Assembly (NCBI RefSeq): GCF_002953735.1 | Contig: NZ_CP025536.1 | Coordinates: forward strand, 1,246,001-1,310,000 | Direction of reading: 5' to 3' | Length of the DNA stretch: 64,000 bases | From: Streptococcus pluranimalium | GTDB lineage: Bacteria; Bacillota; Bacilli; Lactobacillales; Streptococcaceae | In this document: one piece after another, positions 36,470 to 51,054 of the stretch | How positions within the stretch are numbered: position 1 is the first letter of the stretch | How the letters are laid out: the number at the start of each line of letters is the position of its first letter | Program-made: the position numbers and the translations under genes | Notes under the pieces: model-generated | What the model was told of the DNA's origin: nothing | Databases searched by the model: none | Seen by the model: the letters and a program-made list of their open reading frames with translations, nothing else

Positions 36470-37738
36470 TTAATCCTCTGAAATACGACGAATGTTAGCA
36501 CCTAGCTTAGCCAATTTAGTGTGGAATTGATAATAGCCACGATCTAGATGAGTTAATTTTCCGACTGTTGTTGTTCCTTGGGCAACCATACCAGTTAAAA
36601 TAAGAGCTGCACTGGCACGTAGGTCAGTTGACATTACTGGTGCTCCTTGAAGAGATCCGCCACCGTGAATCAAAGCTGTATCACGAAGAATTTCCGTATG
36701 AAGTCCCATACGACGCATTTCTTCTAAATGTTGGAAACGATTTTCAAAAACCGTCTCAATCATCGTAGACTCACCCTTAACAGTTGCCATAAGAGCGGTG
36801 AATTGAGCTTGCATGTCTGTAGGAAAACCTGGATGTGGTAATGTTTTTACCGTCACAGGTTTTAACTTAGAGACATCTGATTTAATACGGATACCAGCTG
36901 CTTCTTCAGTCACTTCAACACCCATCTCCATTAGCTTAGCTAAGAGTGGACGGTTGTGTTCCCAAACAGCATCTTTAACCAAGACATCACCTGACGTCAT
37001 GGCTGCAGCAACCATAAAAGTACCTGCCTCGATACGGTCCTGAACAACTTGATGTTCAGCACCATGAAGTTTCTCAACACCTGTGATCGTTAAGACTTCT
37101 GTACCAGCACCTTTGATCTTAGCTCCCATTTTATCCAAAAGCTGAGCTAAATCGACAATTTCTGGCTCACGCGCAGCATTCTCAATCACCGTTGTCCCTT
37201 CAGCTAGGGTTGCAGCCATCATCAAGTTCTGAGTTGCTCCAACAGACGGAAAATCCATATAGATACGAGCGCCATGAAGTTTACCTGTTGCAGTGATATC
37301 ACCAGCTGTTTGTGTGATTGTAGCCCCCATAGCCTCTAACCCTTTTAAATGAAGGTCAATTGGGCGACTTCCAATCGTACAACCACCAGGCATCGATACT
37401 TTTGCATGACCGCTACGTGCAAGAATTGGTCCCAAAACCACGATGGACGCACGCATTTGACTAACATAATCATAGGGTGCTTCATCCAGAATATCACCTT
37501 GTGCATCAACGATGACAGTATTATTTTCCTCATCGAAATCCACTGCAATATCGAGGCCTCTAACAACATTGTTCATTGTGAACACATCTGAAAGGATTGG
37601 AACATTTGTTAAGGTTGTCTTCCCTTCAGTCGGTAAAATAGTTGCAGCTAAAAGCGGAAGGACAGCATTTTTAGCACCTTCGATTGTGACATCACCTTGA
37701 AGACGGGTTTGTCCGCCTTCGATAATAATTTTATCCAT
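36470..37738 (-). CDS. murA: UDP-N-acetylglucosamine 1-carboxyvinyltransferase MurA
   Basis: 422 residues. KNAVLPLLAATIL near residue 22 gives the substrate Lys-Asn pair and MPGGCTIGSRPID near 115 gives the catalytic cysteine, the fosfomycin target. The inside-out barrel repeats follow to the end. It makes the first committed step of peptidoglycan synthesis. Streptococci have two murA paralogues; this is the one after the atp operon, in the murA-epuA-endA order. GGAG lies six bases before the ATG. Confidence 0.95.
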   Translation of the reverse strand: MDKIIIEGGQTRLQGDVTIEGAKNAVLPLLAATILPTEGKTTLTNVPILSDVFTMNNVVRGLDIAVDFDEENNTVIVDAQGDILDEAPYDYVSQMRASIVVLGPILARSGHAKVSMPGGCTIGSRPIDLHLKGLEAMGATITQTAGDITATGKLHGARIYMDFPSVGATQNLMMAATLAEGTTVIENAAREPEIVDLAQLLDKMGAKIKGAGTEVLTITGVEKLHGAEHQVVQDRIEAGTFMVAAAMTSGDVLVKDAVWEHNRPLLAKLMEMGVEVTEEAAGIRIKSDVSKLKPVTVKTLPHPGFPTDMQAQFTALMATVKGESTMIETVFENRFQHLEEMRRMGLHTEILRDTALIHGGGSLQGAPVMSTDLRASAALILTGMVAQGTTTVGKLTHLDRGYYQFHTKLAKLGANIRRISED

Positions 37739-37779
37739 GTTTACTCCACAGTATTGTTAACAGTTATTAATACTAATTT

Positions 37780-38016
37780 TTAATTTAAAAGCGTTGCAAA
37801 AGATTGACTTAAACTTATAATCTCTAAGACAAACCGACTGGCTAAATAGCCCAAAACGACGCTCAATAAAACAACAAACAGTCTCACTTGAGGCGTATTG
37901 TCTTGATTGATTTTTAGAATTTTAGACCAATCAACCAAATGTGTTAAGAGATGAAAAAAAATACCTATAAAAATCAAATGGCTAAATAAAGCCAGAGTCT
38001 CCATTACAACTTGCAT
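37780..38016 (-). CDS. DUF1146 family membrane protein
   Basis: 78 residues with two membrane helices (LFSHLIFIGIFFHLLTHLV and RLFVVLLSVVLGYLASRFV). DUF1146 proteins lie between the atp operon and murA in many Firmicutes and are otherwise uncharacterised. There is no Shine-Dalgarno; the -10 of a good promoter ends six bases before the ATG, so the transcript is predicted to start at the start codon. A second ATG four codons in is possible. Confidence 0.78.
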   Translation of the reverse strand: MQVVMETLALFSHLIFIGIFFHLLTHLVDWSKILKINQDNTPQVRLFVVLLSVVLGYLASRFVLEIISLSQSFATLLN

Positions 38017-38022
38017 ATGACC

Positions 38023-38050
38023 ATTATACCAGTTTTTTATTAATTACCAA
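38023..38050 (-). promoter_or_regulatory. Promoter of the DUF1146-murA region
   Basis: On the minus strand TTGGTA, 16-bp spacer, TATAAT. The expected start falls on the A of the DUF1146 ATG. Confidence 0.65.
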
Positions 38051-38293
38051 ATAAGAAAAGCTTTACACAGTTTCACTAAATAGTGCTAGTTTGGTATTTG
38101 CTAGAAAAGAATGGATTAGTGTTCGAAAATACTTCGTTACATCATTGTGAGTTATCATAAACACATAAAACAAATGTTGAAAAGACTTAACCATGTGCAC
38201 TACAAAACTAGTTCTTGTCGTCATTATTTGTCCAACTTCTTTGAGTTAGTACAACTGGACCTTTGTCTCATTCCTGTTTTCAAGAGACAACAT

Positions 38294-38316
38294 AAAAAGG
38301 TCCACTGGACCTTTTT
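38294..38316 (-). terminator. Terminator of the atp operon
   Basis: AAAAAGGTCC-AGT-GGACCTTTTT, overlapping the end of atpC. Confidence 0.88.
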
Positions 38317-38731
38317 ATTTATTCCCAACGTTGATACGATTAATAGCGCGTTGTAAAGCAACTTGTGCACGACGTACTTGGTCTGCGCTATGCTGAGCTT
38401 GTGCTTCTTCTAGTTCACGTTCAGCACGAGCCTTGGCTCGTTTTGCACGTTCTATGTCAATATCACGTTTTCGTTCTGCAGAGTCTGCAATGATTGTAAT
38501 ATGATTTTGTTTAACTTCAATAATACCACCATTAACAGCTACCCAGTTAATTGTTTTTTCTTGATCTGCACGATAAACCTTCATTTCATGAACAGTTAAA
38601 GGTGCAATTACATTGACGTGGCCAGGCATAATCCCCATTTCACCATCAGGGGTTCCGACAATAATCATTGATGCACGATGATCATATTTGATACCGTCTG
38701 GGGTTACCACTTGGACTTTCATTTCTGTCAT
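38315..38731 (-). CDS. atpC: ATP synthase epsilon subunit
   Basis: 138 residues. Beta-sandwich N-terminal domain ([24 protein letters not shown] opening, [16 protein letters not shown]) and a C-terminal helical pair rich in Arg/Glu/Ala, the usual epsilon layout that links rotor and F1 and can inhibit ATP hydrolysis. Last gene of the operon, twelve bases after atpD. Confidence 0.93.
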   Translation of the reverse strand: MTEMKVQVVTPDGIKYDHRASMIIVGTPDGEMGIMPGHVNVIAPLTVHEMKVYRADQEKTINWVAVNGGIIEVKQNHITIIADSAERKRDIDIERAKRAKARAERELEEAQAQHSADQVRRAQVALQRAINRINVGNK

Positions 38732-38743
38732 GAGATCACCTCA

Positions 38744-40171
<1,428 letters not shown>

Positions 40172-40245
40172 TTAGGATTACTCCTATTTTGAGCAACAGT
40201 CATACACAACTGTCCCTCTATCTTTTGAGTCATGTCAATCAAACA

Positions 40246-41121
40246 CTACTCAAGGGCGCTAGCCCCCGCTACAATTTCTGTAATTTCTTGTGTGATTTCT
40301 GCCTGACGAGCACGGTTATACTGGATTGTCAAATCATTGATAACATTTTTAGCATTATCCGTCGCTGTTTGCATAGCACTCATACCTGCTGCATGTTCAG
40401 CCGTCTTAGCATCAACAATAGCTCCATAAATCAAACTTTCAGTGTATTGAGGCAGTAGTTGTTCTAAGATAGCTTCGCGATTTGGTTCCAATTCAAACGA
40501 TGCTCCCCCTTCACTAGCTTGATTAACATCTAGCTCAGTGATTGGTAGCATTTGTTGCATACGTACTTGACTGGTCAGACTGTTCACATGGTGATTATAG
40601 CAGACGTAAAGTTCATCAAAGAGCTCATTCTTGTACATTTCAACTGATTTTGAAATGATACGAGCTACTTCTTCGAAGCTTGGTTGATCTTCTAATCCAC
40701 GTAATTCAAAGGCAACATCAATTCCTCTTGCCTTGAAAAAGTCTGCCCCCATCCCTCCGATAGCAATGATTTCAAAGTCATTACCTTCAGGATGATACTC
40801 ACCAATAGTGTCCATCATTGATTTTAAGATAGTAGAGTTGTAACCACCTACTAATCCTTTATCTGAAGTAATCACAATATAACCAGTTTTTTTAACAGGA
40901 CGAGAAATCAACATTGGATTTGACGATCCTGATAACAATTCAGCTTTCATCAAGTCCGTTGTGATTTGACGTACCTTACTAGCATAAACTTGGAAATCTT
41001 TAGCTGCTTGTTCAGACTTGGTCAATTTCGCAGCAGAAACCATTTGCATGGCTCCTGTTATTTGACTAGTCTTTTTCGTAGAAGCTATTTTTCCTTTGAT
41101 TTCGCTAAGAGAACCTGCCAT
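40246..41121 (-). CDS. atpG: ATP synthase gamma subunit
   Basis: 291 residues. N-terminal coiled coil ([20 protein letters not shown]), the [16 protein letters not shown] core strand and the C-terminal helix [21 protein letters not shown], typical of the rotor shaft. Length is normal. Fourteen bases after atpA; a 95-bp gap separates it from atpD. Confidence 0.96.
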   Translation of the reverse strand: MAGSLSEIKGKIASTKKTSQITGAMQMVSAAKLTKSEQAAKDFQVYASKVRQITTDLMKAELLSGSSNPMLISRPVKKTGYIVITSDKGLVGGYNSTILKSMMDTIGEYHPEGNDFEIIAIGGMGADFFKARGIDVAFELRGLEDQPSFEEVARIISKSVEMYKNELFDELYVCYNHHVNSLTSQVRMQQMLPITELDVNQASEGGASFELEPNREAILEQLLPQYTESLIYGAIVDAKTAEHAAGMSAMQTATDNAKNVINDLTIQYNRARQAEITQEITEIVAGASALE

Positions 41122-41135
41122 AATGCTTCCTCCTC

Positions 41136-42644
<1,509 letters not shown>

Positions 42645-42656
42645 TCACACCACTTT

Positions 42657-43193
42657 CTATTTCAAATTCATTTTTAATTGCTGAAGTTGCGATTTGATAC
42701 TTGTATCAATAATCTTGTTATTAGCTTTCAAAATAAAGCCACCAATCAACTCTGGATTGATCACTTCATCGACTTGACCAACTGAAATATCGAATTTCTT
42801 CTCAGCTGCAGCTTTCAATCGATCTTTTTGAGCATCTGAAAGACTTTCTGAAACCTGAATTTCTAATGGAAACTCATTGGAAATCAGCGATAGTTTTTCC
42901 AAGGCAGATGACAAGATTGTTTCTAAAAGTGATTCACGTTCATTTTGTTTGATCACTTCCAAGAAGTTATTAACAAAGACATGACTACCTGCTTGAAGTT
43001 GACTAACGAGAGCCGCTTTTTCTGTTTGGCTAAGACCTTCATGAGAAAGTGTCGTAGCCAAATCGGTTGCTTGAAAGATTTCCAAAAGAGCTGTCAAATC
43101 TTGTCTAACTTCAGGAATGAGATGATGTTCTACCGCAACATCAACCAAGCTTTTTGAGTAATTTTCAACTAAAGTTAATGTTTTTTTATCCAT
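42657..43193 (-). CDS. atpH: ATP synthase delta subunit
   Basis: 178 residues, all-helical N-terminal part and a C-terminal domain ending in GGFILKANNKIIDTSIKSQL, the conserved OSCP/delta signature. Holds F1 to the peripheral stalk. Its start shares a base with the atpF stop. Confidence 0.94.
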   Translation of the reverse strand: MDKKTLTLVENYSKSLVDVAVEHHLIPEVRQDLTALLEIFQATDLATTLSHEGLSQTEKAALVSQLQAGSHVFVNNFLEVIKQNERESLLETILSSALEKLSLISNEFPLEIQVSESLSDAQKDRLKAAAEKKFDISVGQVDEVINPELIGGFILKANNKIIDTSIKSQLQQLKMNLK

Positions 43194-43690
43194 TACGCAT
43201 CTCCTAATTGATCAAGGTAGTTGTCAATCAGTTTGCTTTGTGCTTCTTTATCCAGTTCTTTAGTCATGATTTTCTCAGCCAATAAAACTGTCAAATCAGC
43301 GACATCGTCTTTAACACCAGCGAAAGCTTCCGCTTTGCTTTGAGCAATATCAGCCTCTGCCTTATCTTTAAGACGCCCTGCTGTTTCGCGGGCTTCAGCG
43401 ACGATTTGCGCTTCTTGTTTTTTACCAGTCTCTTTTGCGGTTTCAATAATTTCAGTAGCTTCTGTGCGAGCTCCAGCCAGTTCTTCCTGACGTTGTTGAG
43501 CCAAACGCTCAGCCTGCTCACGGGCTGCTTCTGCACCATCAATATCAGCCGCGATTTTTTTCTCGCGTTCGTCAAAAATACTTGTCAATTGTTCCCAAGC
43601 AAATACCTTAATCAGAACAATCAAGAGTATAAATGACCCAGTCACGATAATAAAATTACCGAGACTTGTACTATTAATTAATGTAGACAT
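43193..43690 (-). CDS. atpF: ATP synthase b subunit
   Basis: 165 residues. One N-terminal membrane helix ([20 protein letters not shown]) followed by a long Ala/Glu/Lys/Gln-rich coiled coil, the peripheral stalk. Seventeen bases after atpB. Confidence 0.94.
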   Translation of the reverse strand: MSTLINSTSLGNFIIVTGSFILLIVLIKVFAWEQLTSIFDEREKKIAADIDGAEAAREQAERLAQQRQEELAGARTEATEIIETAKETGKKQEAQIVAEARETAGRLKDKAEADIAQSKAEAFAGVKDDVADLTVLLAEKIMTKELDKEAQSKLIDNYLDQLGDA

Positions 43691-43706
43691 GTCTACCTAT
43701 CCTTTC

Positions 43707-44423
43707 TTATTCTTCGACTTGTGTATCTAGCTTGTTACCAATGTATTTCGTTGAAAGCAATACAAACACGTAGGCTTGAATTGATGAAATAAAGATTGAA
43801 AATCCAGTCCAAGCTAAGTTGAGGACAAAGGCAACTGGTGCTACAAAGATACTAAGGTTTGCAAATTGTAAGAGCAAAGTCATAACAACCTCACCAGCAA
43901 AAATGTTACCATACAAACGAAGGGCTAATGAAGCCACATTAGTAAGTTCTTCTAAAATATTCATTGGTAACATGGCAGGTGTTGGAGTAAGATAACCCTT
44001 CAAATAGCCACCTAGGCCATTTTTACGGACACCTTCAAAATGAACAATTGCTGCAACAATGAGTGACAAGGTGAAGTCCACCATAAAGTTTGAGGTTGGA
44101 GAGGTCCAGAAATTTAATTCTTCTGTCTCTAATTTAGTTACCAAACCAATATTGTTAGCAACTAAAACAAAGAGAAAGAGGGTAAAAGCCAAAAAAGTAT
44201 AATTTTTTGTATAAACACCTACATTTGGTCGAATCAAATTCTGAACAAACTCATAGAGCCACTCAAGCACATTCTGCTTACCTTTAGGTTTCATCGTCAT
44301 GTGACGACTAGCCCAAAAGACGAAAAGAAAGACAATTAAAACCGTCAAGAGAGTCATGGCAAGAATCGTTAAATCAAAATCAAGGCCCAAAAAGCTTGCT
44401 GTTGGATTTTGTGTTTCTCCCAC
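43707..44423 (-). CDS. atpB: ATP synthase a subunit
   Basis: 238 residues with five or six membrane helices. The essential arginine lies in [17 protein letters not shown], and [18 protein letters not shown] follows in the last helix. It forms the proton path beside the c ring. Second gene of the operon. Confidence 0.95.
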   Translation of the reverse strand: MGETQNPTASFLGLDFDLTILAMTLLTVLIVFLFVFWASRHMTMKPKGKQNVLEWLYEFVQNLIRPNVGVYTKNYTFLAFTLFLFVLVANNIGLVTKLETEELNFWTSPTSNFMVDFTLSLIVAAIVHFEGVRKNGLGGYLKGYLTPTPAMLPMNILEELTNVASLALRLYGNIFAGEVVMTLLLQFANLSIFVAPVAFVLNLAWTGFSIFISSIQAYVFVLLSTKYIGNKLDTQVEE

Positions 44424-44459
44424 TATTATCCCTCCTTTTTACAGTTTACTCTTAATCGA

Positions 44460-44663
44460 TTATTTTCCGACAAAGAAAGTGAATGCGAAAAGGACGAAGA
44501 AAGTACCTTCAATAAAGGCTACCCCTGTAAACATCAATGTTTGCAATTTACTAAACATTTCAGGTTGACGTGCTGCAGATTTTGCGATATTGGCAACGAG
44601 GATACCCTCACCGATACTTACACCCAAAACTGCGATACCCAGTGCCAAAATTTGTAAATTCAT
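44460..44663 (-). CDS. atpE: ATP synthase c subunit
   Basis: 67 residues, two membrane helices. The proton-carrying glutamate is in MFTGVAFIEGTFFVL; the cytoplasmic loop is AARQPE. Shorter than E. coli c but normal for streptococci. First gene of the operon; AAAGGAG precedes the ATG. Confidence 0.96.
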   Translation of the reverse strand: MNLQILALGIAVLGVSIGEGILVANIAKSAARQPEMFSKLQTLMFTGVAFIEGTFFVLFAFTFFVGK

Positions 44664-44697
44664 AATAGAATTCTCCTTTAAAATTTTTTACCCTGCT

Positions 44698-44755
44698 ATT
44701 TTAGTCCTATTTTATAGTGATGTCAATGAAAACCAGTTTTCGTTAGCGCTTTCTA
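44698..44755 (-). promoter_or_regulatory. atp operon promoter with a cre-like box upstream
   Basis: On the minus strand TTGACA (44721-44726), 17-bp spacer, TAAAAT (44698-44703). Upstream, at 44741-44755, TAGAAAGCGCTAACG matches the CcpA cre consensus WTGNAANCGNWNNCW except at two positions. The promoter is convincing; the cre assignment is tentative. Confidence 0.65.
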
Positions 44756-45128
44756 AATGGAATCTTAAACCAAGTCTGACCATTGTTTGACTAATAAAAG
44801 AATTTTCTTCCTATTTAATAAAGACTTCTAAAACCCTATCAAAATAAGAAGATAACACTCTATCTTCTAAATGACACAAATAAGTTTCTTGACACTTTGT
44901 GATTGTCCTATAAGTATCTAAGGTGATTTGAAGAGTTATTAGATGTTAATTATTTTAAGAGGACATTAAAATATAAGAAAAACTGGAACTTTTTGATTCC
45001 AGTTTTTCGTTATATCATCAAATTTATAGAATTTTACTAATCTTTTCACCAATTAGGATTTCCATTATAGCATTTTGATAACTTCACTATCTGCTTTTAA
45101 GAGGAGAATGGCTCTCTAAACTGACTAT
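44756..45128. other. Intergenic region between glgA and the atp promoter
   Basis: About 370 bp with no gene. It holds the terminator at 44978-45007 and AT-rich sequence; nothing else recognised. Confidence 0.6.
44978..45007. terminator. Terminator of the glg operon
   Basis: AAAAACTGGAA, eight-base loop, TTCCAGTTTTT, about 120 bp beyond the glgA stop; symmetric. Confidence 0.8.
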
Positions 45129-46556
45129 CTAGAGATGTTGATAGAGTTCCTCGTAAGATTTACTTGCTGTATCCCATGAAAAATCCCGTGTCATTGCTTC
45201 TTGTTGCAGTTTTGACCAAGCTGTTTTGTCGTCTTGGTAAACGTTCAAAGCTCGTTCAATCGTTTTGGTTAACCAGAAGCCTGAAAACTCTGCAAAACCA
45301 AACCCTGTGCCCTGACCAGTATACTCATTATAGGATTCTACTGTATCTTTCAAACCACCTACTTGACTAACAATTGGTAAGGAACCGTATCGCATAGCCA
45401 TCATTTGAGATAAGCCACATGGTTCAAATGCTGATGGCATCAAAAAGAGATCTGATGCGGCATAAATCTCTTGGGCCAGTCCTAAATCAAACATGATATT
45501 TGCAGACAACTTGTCTGGGTATTGACTAGCAAACCACGAAAAGGTATTTTCATAATCCGAGTAGCCTGTTCCCAAAAGAACAATTTGCAAATCAAGTTGC
45601 AAAATATGCTCTAGTTCATTAACCACTAGGTCGAATCCTTTTTGATCTGTCAATCGAGAAACGATTCCAATCAATGGTACTTCAGGTCTAACAGGGAGAC
45701 CCAGACGTTCTTGCAAAGCAGCTTTATTCTTAGCTTTTCCAATTAAATCATCCTTGGAAAAATGGTATGGGATTAGTGAATCAGTCTCTGGATTTAATAA
45801 ATCAGTATCAATCCCATTGACAATACCTGATAGTTTCCCTGATTCCATCCGCATGACTTGATCCAGGCCTTTCCCAAATTCAGGCGTTTGAATTTCTTCA
45901 GCATAGGATGGTGACACTGTGGTCACGCGATCAGCATATAAAACAGCTCCCTTCATCCAGTTAAGACAATCATTCCAGCGCAAGGTACCGTCTTCATAGC
46001 GCTCGCTACCCACTCCAAAAAGGTCCCCAAGCATTTCTGGACCATATTGTCCTTGAAATTCGATGTTATGAATGGTAAAGACCGTTTTGATACTTTGATA
46101 GGCTTGAATCCAGTGATATTTCTCTTTTAAGAGATAGGGCATCATGGCTGTATGATAGTCATGGACATGGAGAACATCAGGGATAAAATTGATTTTTTCC
46201 ATTAATTCTAAGGCCGCTAATTGGAAGAAAGCAAAGCGCTCCCCATCGTCCCAAAAGCCATAAACTGAGCCACGGAAGAAATAATATTGATTGTCAATAA
46301 AGAAGAAATGAACACCATCACGTTGTATATATTTCACACCCGCATACTGACGACGCCAACCAACATTGACCGTATAATCAAAGCAATCCTCTACTTGGTC
46401 TCCGAATTTTGCTGCCACACTATCATAATAAGGTAAAACAACAGCAACTTCATGACCATGTTTAACCAGAGATTTTGGAAGAGCACCAATCACATCTCCA
46501 AGGCCTCCCGTTTTAGAAAATGGCGCGCCTTCTGCTGCTACAAATAAGAGTTTCAT
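45129..46556 (-). CDS. glgA: Glycogen synthase (ADP-glucose type, GT5)
   Basis: 475 residues. The ADP-glucose-binding KTGGLGDV lies near residue 15, [12 protein letters not shown] and TIHNIEFQG in the N-terminal domain, and the C-terminal [20 protein letters not shown] holds the catalytic glutamate. Extends alpha-1,4 glucan from ADP-glucose. Overlaps glgD by four bases. Confidence 0.95.
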   Translation of the reverse strand: MKLLFVAAEGAPFSKTGGLGDVIGALPKSLVKHGHEVAVVLPYYDSVAAKFGDQVEDCFDYTVNVGWRRQYAGVKYIQRDGVHFFFIDNQYYFFRGSVYGFWDDGERFAFFQLAALELMEKINFIPDVLHVHDYHTAMMPYLLKEKYHWIQAYQSIKTVFTIHNIEFQGQYGPEMLGDLFGVGSERYEDGTLRWNDCLNWMKGAVLYADRVTTVSPSYAEEIQTPEFGKGLDQVMRMESGKLSGIVNGIDTDLLNPETDSLIPYHFSKDDLIGKAKNKAALQERLGLPVRPEVPLIGIVSRLTDQKGFDLVVNELEHILQLDLQIVLLGTGYSDYENTFSWFASQYPDKLSANIMFDLGLAQEIYAASDLFLMPSAFEPCGLSQMMAMRYGSLPIVSQVGGLKDTVESYNEYTGQGTGFGFAEFSGFWLTKTIERALNVYQDDKTAWSKLQQEAMTRDFSWDTASKSYEELYQHL

Positions 46557-47686
46557 TGCACAATATCTCCTGTAATAACTTGTCCTTTCCCGATAACTAA
46601 TGGTTTTTCAGCTGTTCCTTTTAGCGTTACGCCAGCTGGCACAATGACATTTTTATCGATAATGGCATACTCAACCACTGCACCTTCTTCAATCCTTACT
46701 TTAGGGAAAATAAGAGCATGCTTAATTTGACTGCCTTTAGCTATGTGGCATGACCTTGAAACGATGGAATGATTAACCTGTCCATAGACTTCTGATCCTG
46801 AAGCAAATTGAGAATTGTTAACTTCCGATGCTTGGTCAAAATAAGTTGATTCTTCGTTTTTAACTTTTGTATAAACCTTTTGGTTTGAATAAAGAAGAGA
46901 ATAGAATTTTTGCGGATCCAACATGTCCATATTGGCATCGTAGTACGATTTTACAGAGGTGATATTAGCCAAGTATCCCGTATATTCAAAGGCTAATGCC
47001 TGTTCCGTAACGATGAGTTCACGGAGAAGAAAACGAATTTTACGAGGTTCTTCTTTTTGAGCTTCTTCTTCTAATCTGTCAATCAGCCACGACGTGTTGA
47101 CCACATAAATATCTGCTGACATGGGAACTGGCTCAATAGCGTCTTCTAGTGATTGTTTGCCTATCACCTTATCTTGTTCATCAATGTCTAGTACTTCATT
47201 AGCTGATGAAATGGCATCTTTAGGAAGTCGCTTATACACTACTGTAATATTTCGCTGATTAGCATTATGAAGATGAATGACTTGTTCGAGATTAATATTT
47301 GAGAGGATATCACAAGACATGTAAACCGTTTGATCAGAGCCTGAACGCTTAAGGTAGGTCAAAATCTGACTATAATAATCATCATCTGTCATGGTTGTCT
47401 CTTCGTCTGTATTGTAAAAACCAAGAAAATAATGGCTAGTTAAGGTATTCAAGCCCCACTCACGACCACTTCGGATATGGTCAAAAACAGAGCGAATATT
47501 TTGACCGCGGAAAATCCCATAAACACTTCGAATACCTGCATTGGCTAGACTTGAGAGTTGGAAGTCAATCAAGCGGTATTTTCCATCAAATGGCAAATTG
47601 GCAAGTGGTCGATTATCCGTTAAACTTTCCATATCGTGGTAACCAACGGCATTTCCTAAAATGGCTGTGTATTTATCAATCTTCAT
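46553..47686 (-). CDS. glgD: GlgD, regulatory partner of glucose-1-phosphate adenylyltransferase
   Basis: 377 residues. Resembles GlgC but the N-terminal GGxGTRL nucleotide motif is replaced ([17 protein letters not shown]), as in GlgD proteins of Firmicutes, which form a complex with GlgC and raise its activity rather than catalyse well alone. The C-terminal left-handed beta helix ([20 protein letters not shown]) is kept. Overlaps glgC by eleven bases and glgA by four. Confidence 0.92.
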   Translation of the reverse strand: MKIDKYTAILGNAVGYHDMESLTDNRPLANLPFDGKYRLIDFQLSSLANAGIRSVYGIFRGQNIRSVFDHIRSGREWGLNTLTSHYFLGFYNTDEETTMTDDDYYSQILTYLKRSGSDQTVYMSCDILSNINLEQVIHLHNANQRNITVVYKRLPKDAISSANEVLDIDEQDKVIGKQSLEDAIEPVPMSADIYVVNTSWLIDRLEEEAQKEEPRKIRFLLRELIVTEQALAFEYTGYLANITSVKSYYDANMDMLDPQKFYSLLYSNQKVYTKVKNEESTYFDQASEVNNSQFASGSEVYGQVNHSIVSRSCHIAKGSQIKHALIFPKVRIEEGAVVEYAIIDKNVIVPAGVTLKGTAEKPLVIGKGQVITGDIVQ

Positions 47687-48815
47687 TTGCTAACCCCACT
47701 ACTTCATTGTATCCTACGACTTGAACATCTTCTGTACCATCAATCACAGCTCCGTCTGCAATCGTTGCCCCTTCACCGATAATAGCACGTTTAATCACAG
47801 CTCCTTTACCGATTTTAACACCACTCATGATAAAACTATCTTGAACATGAGCTCCTTCTCGTACTTGTACATTAGTTGATAAGATAGAATGCGTTACTTT
47901 ACCATCAACAAAGCAACCATCAACAACCAATGAATCCTTAACTTCCGCTTTTTCAGAAATAAAGTTTGGTGGTGCAATTTCGTTTTTAGAATAAATTTTC
48001 CATGAACGGTCACGGCTATCCAGCTCATTATCGACTGGAATGTACTCCATATTGGCTTCCCAGAGTGACTCAATGGTTCCTACATCTTTCCAATAGCCTT
48101 TAAAATTATATGTATAGACACGTTCACCTGATTCAAGATAGGCTGGGATGACATTTTGTCCAAAGTCAGACATGTCAACACCATTTTTCTCTCCATTGAC
48201 TAACATCTCACGAAGAGCTGCCCAGTTGAAGATATAGATCCCCATTGATGCTTTTGTTGATTTGGGGTATTCTGGTTTTTCTTCAAATTCAACAATTCGG
48301 TCATTTGAATCAGTATTCATAATCCCAAATCGACTAGCTTCTTTGAGTGGTACATCAATAACAGCAACGGTCAGACTGGCTTGATTGTCCTTATGCGTTT
48401 GAAGCATATCATCATAATCCATCTTGTAAATATGGTCACCAGATAGAATCAAGACATATTCAGGGTTGATGCTATCAATATACTCAATATTTTGATAAAT
48501 AGCATGACTGGTTCCTTGGAACCAACGGTTACCTTCTGTCGCTGAGTAAGGTTGCAGAATGGTTGCACCAGCATTAATACCATCTAAGCCCCATGATGAG
48601 CCATTTCCAATGTGTTGGTTCAGGCCTAAGGGTTGATACTGGGTAATGACACCAACCTTCTGAATACCTGAATTGGTGCAGTTTGATAAGGCGAAATCAA
48701 TAATGCGATATCGTCCACCAAATTGAACTGCCGGTTTGGCAATATTTTGTGTCAATTTCCCTAGCCGTGTTCCTTGTCCACCAGCTAAGATGAGAGCTAA
48801 CATTTCATTTTTCAT
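47676..48815 (-). CDS. glgC: Glucose-1-phosphate adenylyltransferase
   Basis: 379 residues from [20 protein letters not shown], the ATG with AAGGA upstream. [21 protein letters not shown] is the nucleotide-binding signature; [14 protein letters not shown] and [10 protein letters not shown] are catalytic; [15 protein letters not shown] and the C-terminal beta helix follow. It makes ADP-glucose, the committed step of glycogen synthesis. Confidence 0.95.
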   Translation of the reverse strand: MKNEMLALILAGGQGTRLGKLTQNIAKPAVQFGGRYRIIDFALSNCTNSGIQKVGVITQYQPLGLNQHIGNGSSWGLDGINAGATILQPYSATEGNRWFQGTSHAIYQNIEYIDSINPEYVLILSGDHIYKMDYDDMLQTHKDNQASLTVAVIDVPLKEASRFGIMNTDSNDRIVEFEEKPEYPKSTKASMGIYIFNWAALREMLVNGEKNGVDMSDFGQNVIPAYLESGERVYTYNFKGYWKDVGTIESLWEANMEYIPVDNELDSRDRSWKIYSKNEIAPPNFISEKAEVKDSLVVDGCFVDGKVTHSILSTNVQVREGAHVQDSFIMSGVKIGKGAVIKRAIIGEGATIADGAVIDGTEDVQVVGYNEVVGLANED

Positions 48816-48972
48816 AATCATTCCTTCTTTTATCTAAAACAACTAGCAACTATGACGCTTTGTTAAGCCTAGTCTTGTGATCAGCCTAGCATTTTCTAAG
48901 AATCTGTATACAAAATGGGAAAAGGTTCAGATAAATTCTGATATAGGTCAATCAAACAAACAAGGCAACAGT

Positions 48973-48998
48973 TTTTGAAATACTGTTGTATTTCAAAA
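48973..48998. terminator. Stem-loop between glgB and glgC
   Basis: TTTTGAAATAC, four-base loop, GTATTTCAAAA, a perfect 11-bp stem. Its T run is weak, so it may end glgB mRNA partly or shield transcript ends. Confidence 0.5.
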
Positions 48999-49054
48999 CC
49001 ATCTAACGATGAATGAGCTAACATTAAACTTTACCTGTTACTATAGAACCTAAA

Positions 49055-50932
49055 CTACTTTAAGCGCCTTTTGACTTTCCAGATACTAGCACCTAGGGCC
49101 GGTAAGGTGAAACTGATCGTTTGGTCATAATCCTTCCACTTAGTTTTTACTATTTTTTGAGGTGAATTTCCTTTAGTCCAAGTTCCTCCATAAATCTCAA
49201 GTTCTGTATTAATGACTTCTTCGTAGATACCTGCAAGTGGGACACCAACCGTATAATTTCGCCTTTCAACTGGGGTCATATTGAAAATCCCAAGGAGGAG
49301 TTCACCTTTTTTACTTTGTCTTGCAAAGGTCAAAACCGTTTCTTCTTTGTTATCAGCATCAATAATATCTATCCCATCGTAGGAATCATCAATCTGCCAA
49401 AGCGCCTTGTGGTCTTTATAAAAACGATTGAGTTGACTGGTGAAAAATTGCATTTTTTGGTTGAGGGGATCTTCAAGATTTTGCCATTCGAGTTGCTCAT
49501 GTGACTTCCATTCTAAAAATTGGCCAAATTCTGAACCCATGAAAAGTAATTTTTTACCAGGATGGAAAATCTGATAAGCATAAAGATTACGGAGTCCAGC
49601 AAATTGGTTATAGCGGTCCCCCCACATCTTGTGCATCATGCTTTTCTTGCCATGAACCACTTCATCATGTGAGAATGGTAGAATGTAATTTTCCTTAAAG
49701 CAATACATAAAACTGAAAGTGACTAAGTCAAAATCATTTTTACGATGAATAGGGTCCTCTTCATAGAATCTGAGGATATCATTCATCCATCCCATATTCC
49801 ACTTATAGTCAAAACCGAGACCTCCCTCATCAACAGGCTTAGTGATGGGAATGGTCGAAGAAGATTCCTCAGCAATCAACATGACATTAGGATGATAACT
49901 TTTCACTACTTGAGTCATTTTTTTCAGAAAGGCAATTCCTTCAAGATTACGATTATCACCATATTTGTTAGGTGTCCATGGTCCTTGATCAAAATCTCGA
50001 TAGAGCATATTGGTCACAGCATCAACCCTAATACCATCAATATGGAAAGCTTCAATCCAATAGAGAATGGAAGAAATCAAGAAGGATTGAACTTGATTTT
50101 TACCGAGATCAAAGTTAAGTGCCCCCCAACCAACATTTCGTGCTCGATCTGGATCTTGGTATTCAAAAGTTGGTGTGCCGTCATAGTATGCCAAGGCATC
50201 ATCATTCTGCGTAAAATGACCTGGTACCCAATCGACAATGACACCTATATTGTGTAGGTGACAGGCTTCTACAAAATCTTTGAAGGCTTCAGGGGTGCCG
50301 TAAGAATGCTCAAAAGCGAAGTATCCCATCAGCTGATAGCCCCAACTCATCCCCAAAGGATGTGCCATTAAAGGGAGAAATTCAACATGCGTATAATTCA
50401 TCTCGACCAGGTAGGGAATGAGTTCTTCTCGCAGTCGTTCAAACGTATAAGGATTCCCAGACTCATCCGTCTTCCAAGAACCAGCATGTACTTCATATAT
50501 ATTGACCGGTCTTTCTTGGAAGCCAAAACGTTTTCGGCGTCCCATCCACAAGCCATCTTTCCACTTCCTAGTCACCGCTTTTTGTAAAATAGCTCCTGTA
50601 CTGGGGCGATTTTCAAGATAGCGAGCAAAAGGGTCAATCTTTTCAAGAACCTGTCCTCCTTGCCTTTGGACTAAAACCTTGTAAATCTGACCTGCCTGAG
50701 CATATGGGCTATGTCCCTCCCAAACTCCTGATTCATGACGTTTTAACGGTAACGGAAAATCATACCAACCTGTAAAATCACCAATAATCTTGACATTTTC
50801 AGCATTTGGTGCCCAAACCCTAAAATAATAGCCCGTTTGAGCTTCTTCAAGAGCCTCATGCGCACCTAAAAAATCTTGTAAATGATAATTTTCTCCTATA
50901 CCCAAGGTATAAAGATGCCCATCTCTATCCAT
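49055..50932 (-). CDS. glgB: 1,4-alpha-glucan branching enzyme (GH13)
   Basis: 625 residues. CBM48 N-terminal part ([20 protein letters not shown]), then the GH13 barrel: VDWVPGHF, the nucleophile in [15 protein letters not shown], the acid in LIAEESSS, and [12 protein letters not shown] with the third carboxylate. Adds alpha-1,6 branches to glycogen. GGGAGG precedes the ATG. It follows pulA after a 212-bp gap with a terminator, and a 233-bp gap precedes glgC. Confidence 0.95.
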   Translation of the reverse strand: MDRDGHLYTLGIGENYHLQDFLGAHEALEEAQTGYYFRVWAPNAENVKIIGDFTGWYDFPLPLKRHESGVWEGHSPYAQAGQIYKVLVQRQGGQVLEKIDPFARYLENRPSTGAILQKAVTRKWKDGLWMGRRKRFGFQERPVNIYEVHAGSWKTDESGNPYTFERLREELIPYLVEMNYTHVEFLPLMAHPLGMSWGYQLMGYFAFEHSYGTPEAFKDFVEACHLHNIGVIVDWVPGHFTQNDDALAYYDGTPTFEYQDPDRARNVGWGALNFDLGKNQVQSFLISSILYWIEAFHIDGIRVDAVTNMLYRDFDQGPWTPNKYGDNRNLEGIAFLKKMTQVVKSYHPNVMLIAEESSSTIPITKPVDEGGLGFDYKWNMGWMNDILRFYEEDPIHRKNDFDLVTFSFMYCFKENYILPFSHDEVVHGKKSMMHKMWGDRYNQFAGLRNLYAYQIFHPGKKLLFMGSEFGQFLEWKSHEQLEWQNLEDPLNQKMQFFTSQLNRFYKDHKALWQIDDSYDGIDIIDADNKEETVLTFARQSKKGELLLGIFNMTPVERRNYTVGVPLAGIYEEVINTELEIYGGTWTKGNSPQKIVKTKWKDYDQTISFTLPALGASIWKVKRRLK

Positions 50933-51054
50933 AGCACCTCCCTCTCTTATAAAAAACTAAAATTCTGAATTATCTGTCATTTTTTGCTAAAAAATATATG
51001 ATTGTCAGTCTACCTAAGAACTCACCAAGAAAATAACTATCTTAAAAAAACAAA

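Noticed and set aside
48822..48960. cre box or promoter before glgC
   Set aside because: An AACAAAGCGTCATAG stretch was considered as a cre site but misses key bases, and no promoter pair with good spacing was found.
49745..50257. 170-residue frame antisense to glgB
   Set aside because: Lies wholly inside glgB on the opposite strand, with no family resemblance and no ribosome site; a shadow of a real gene.
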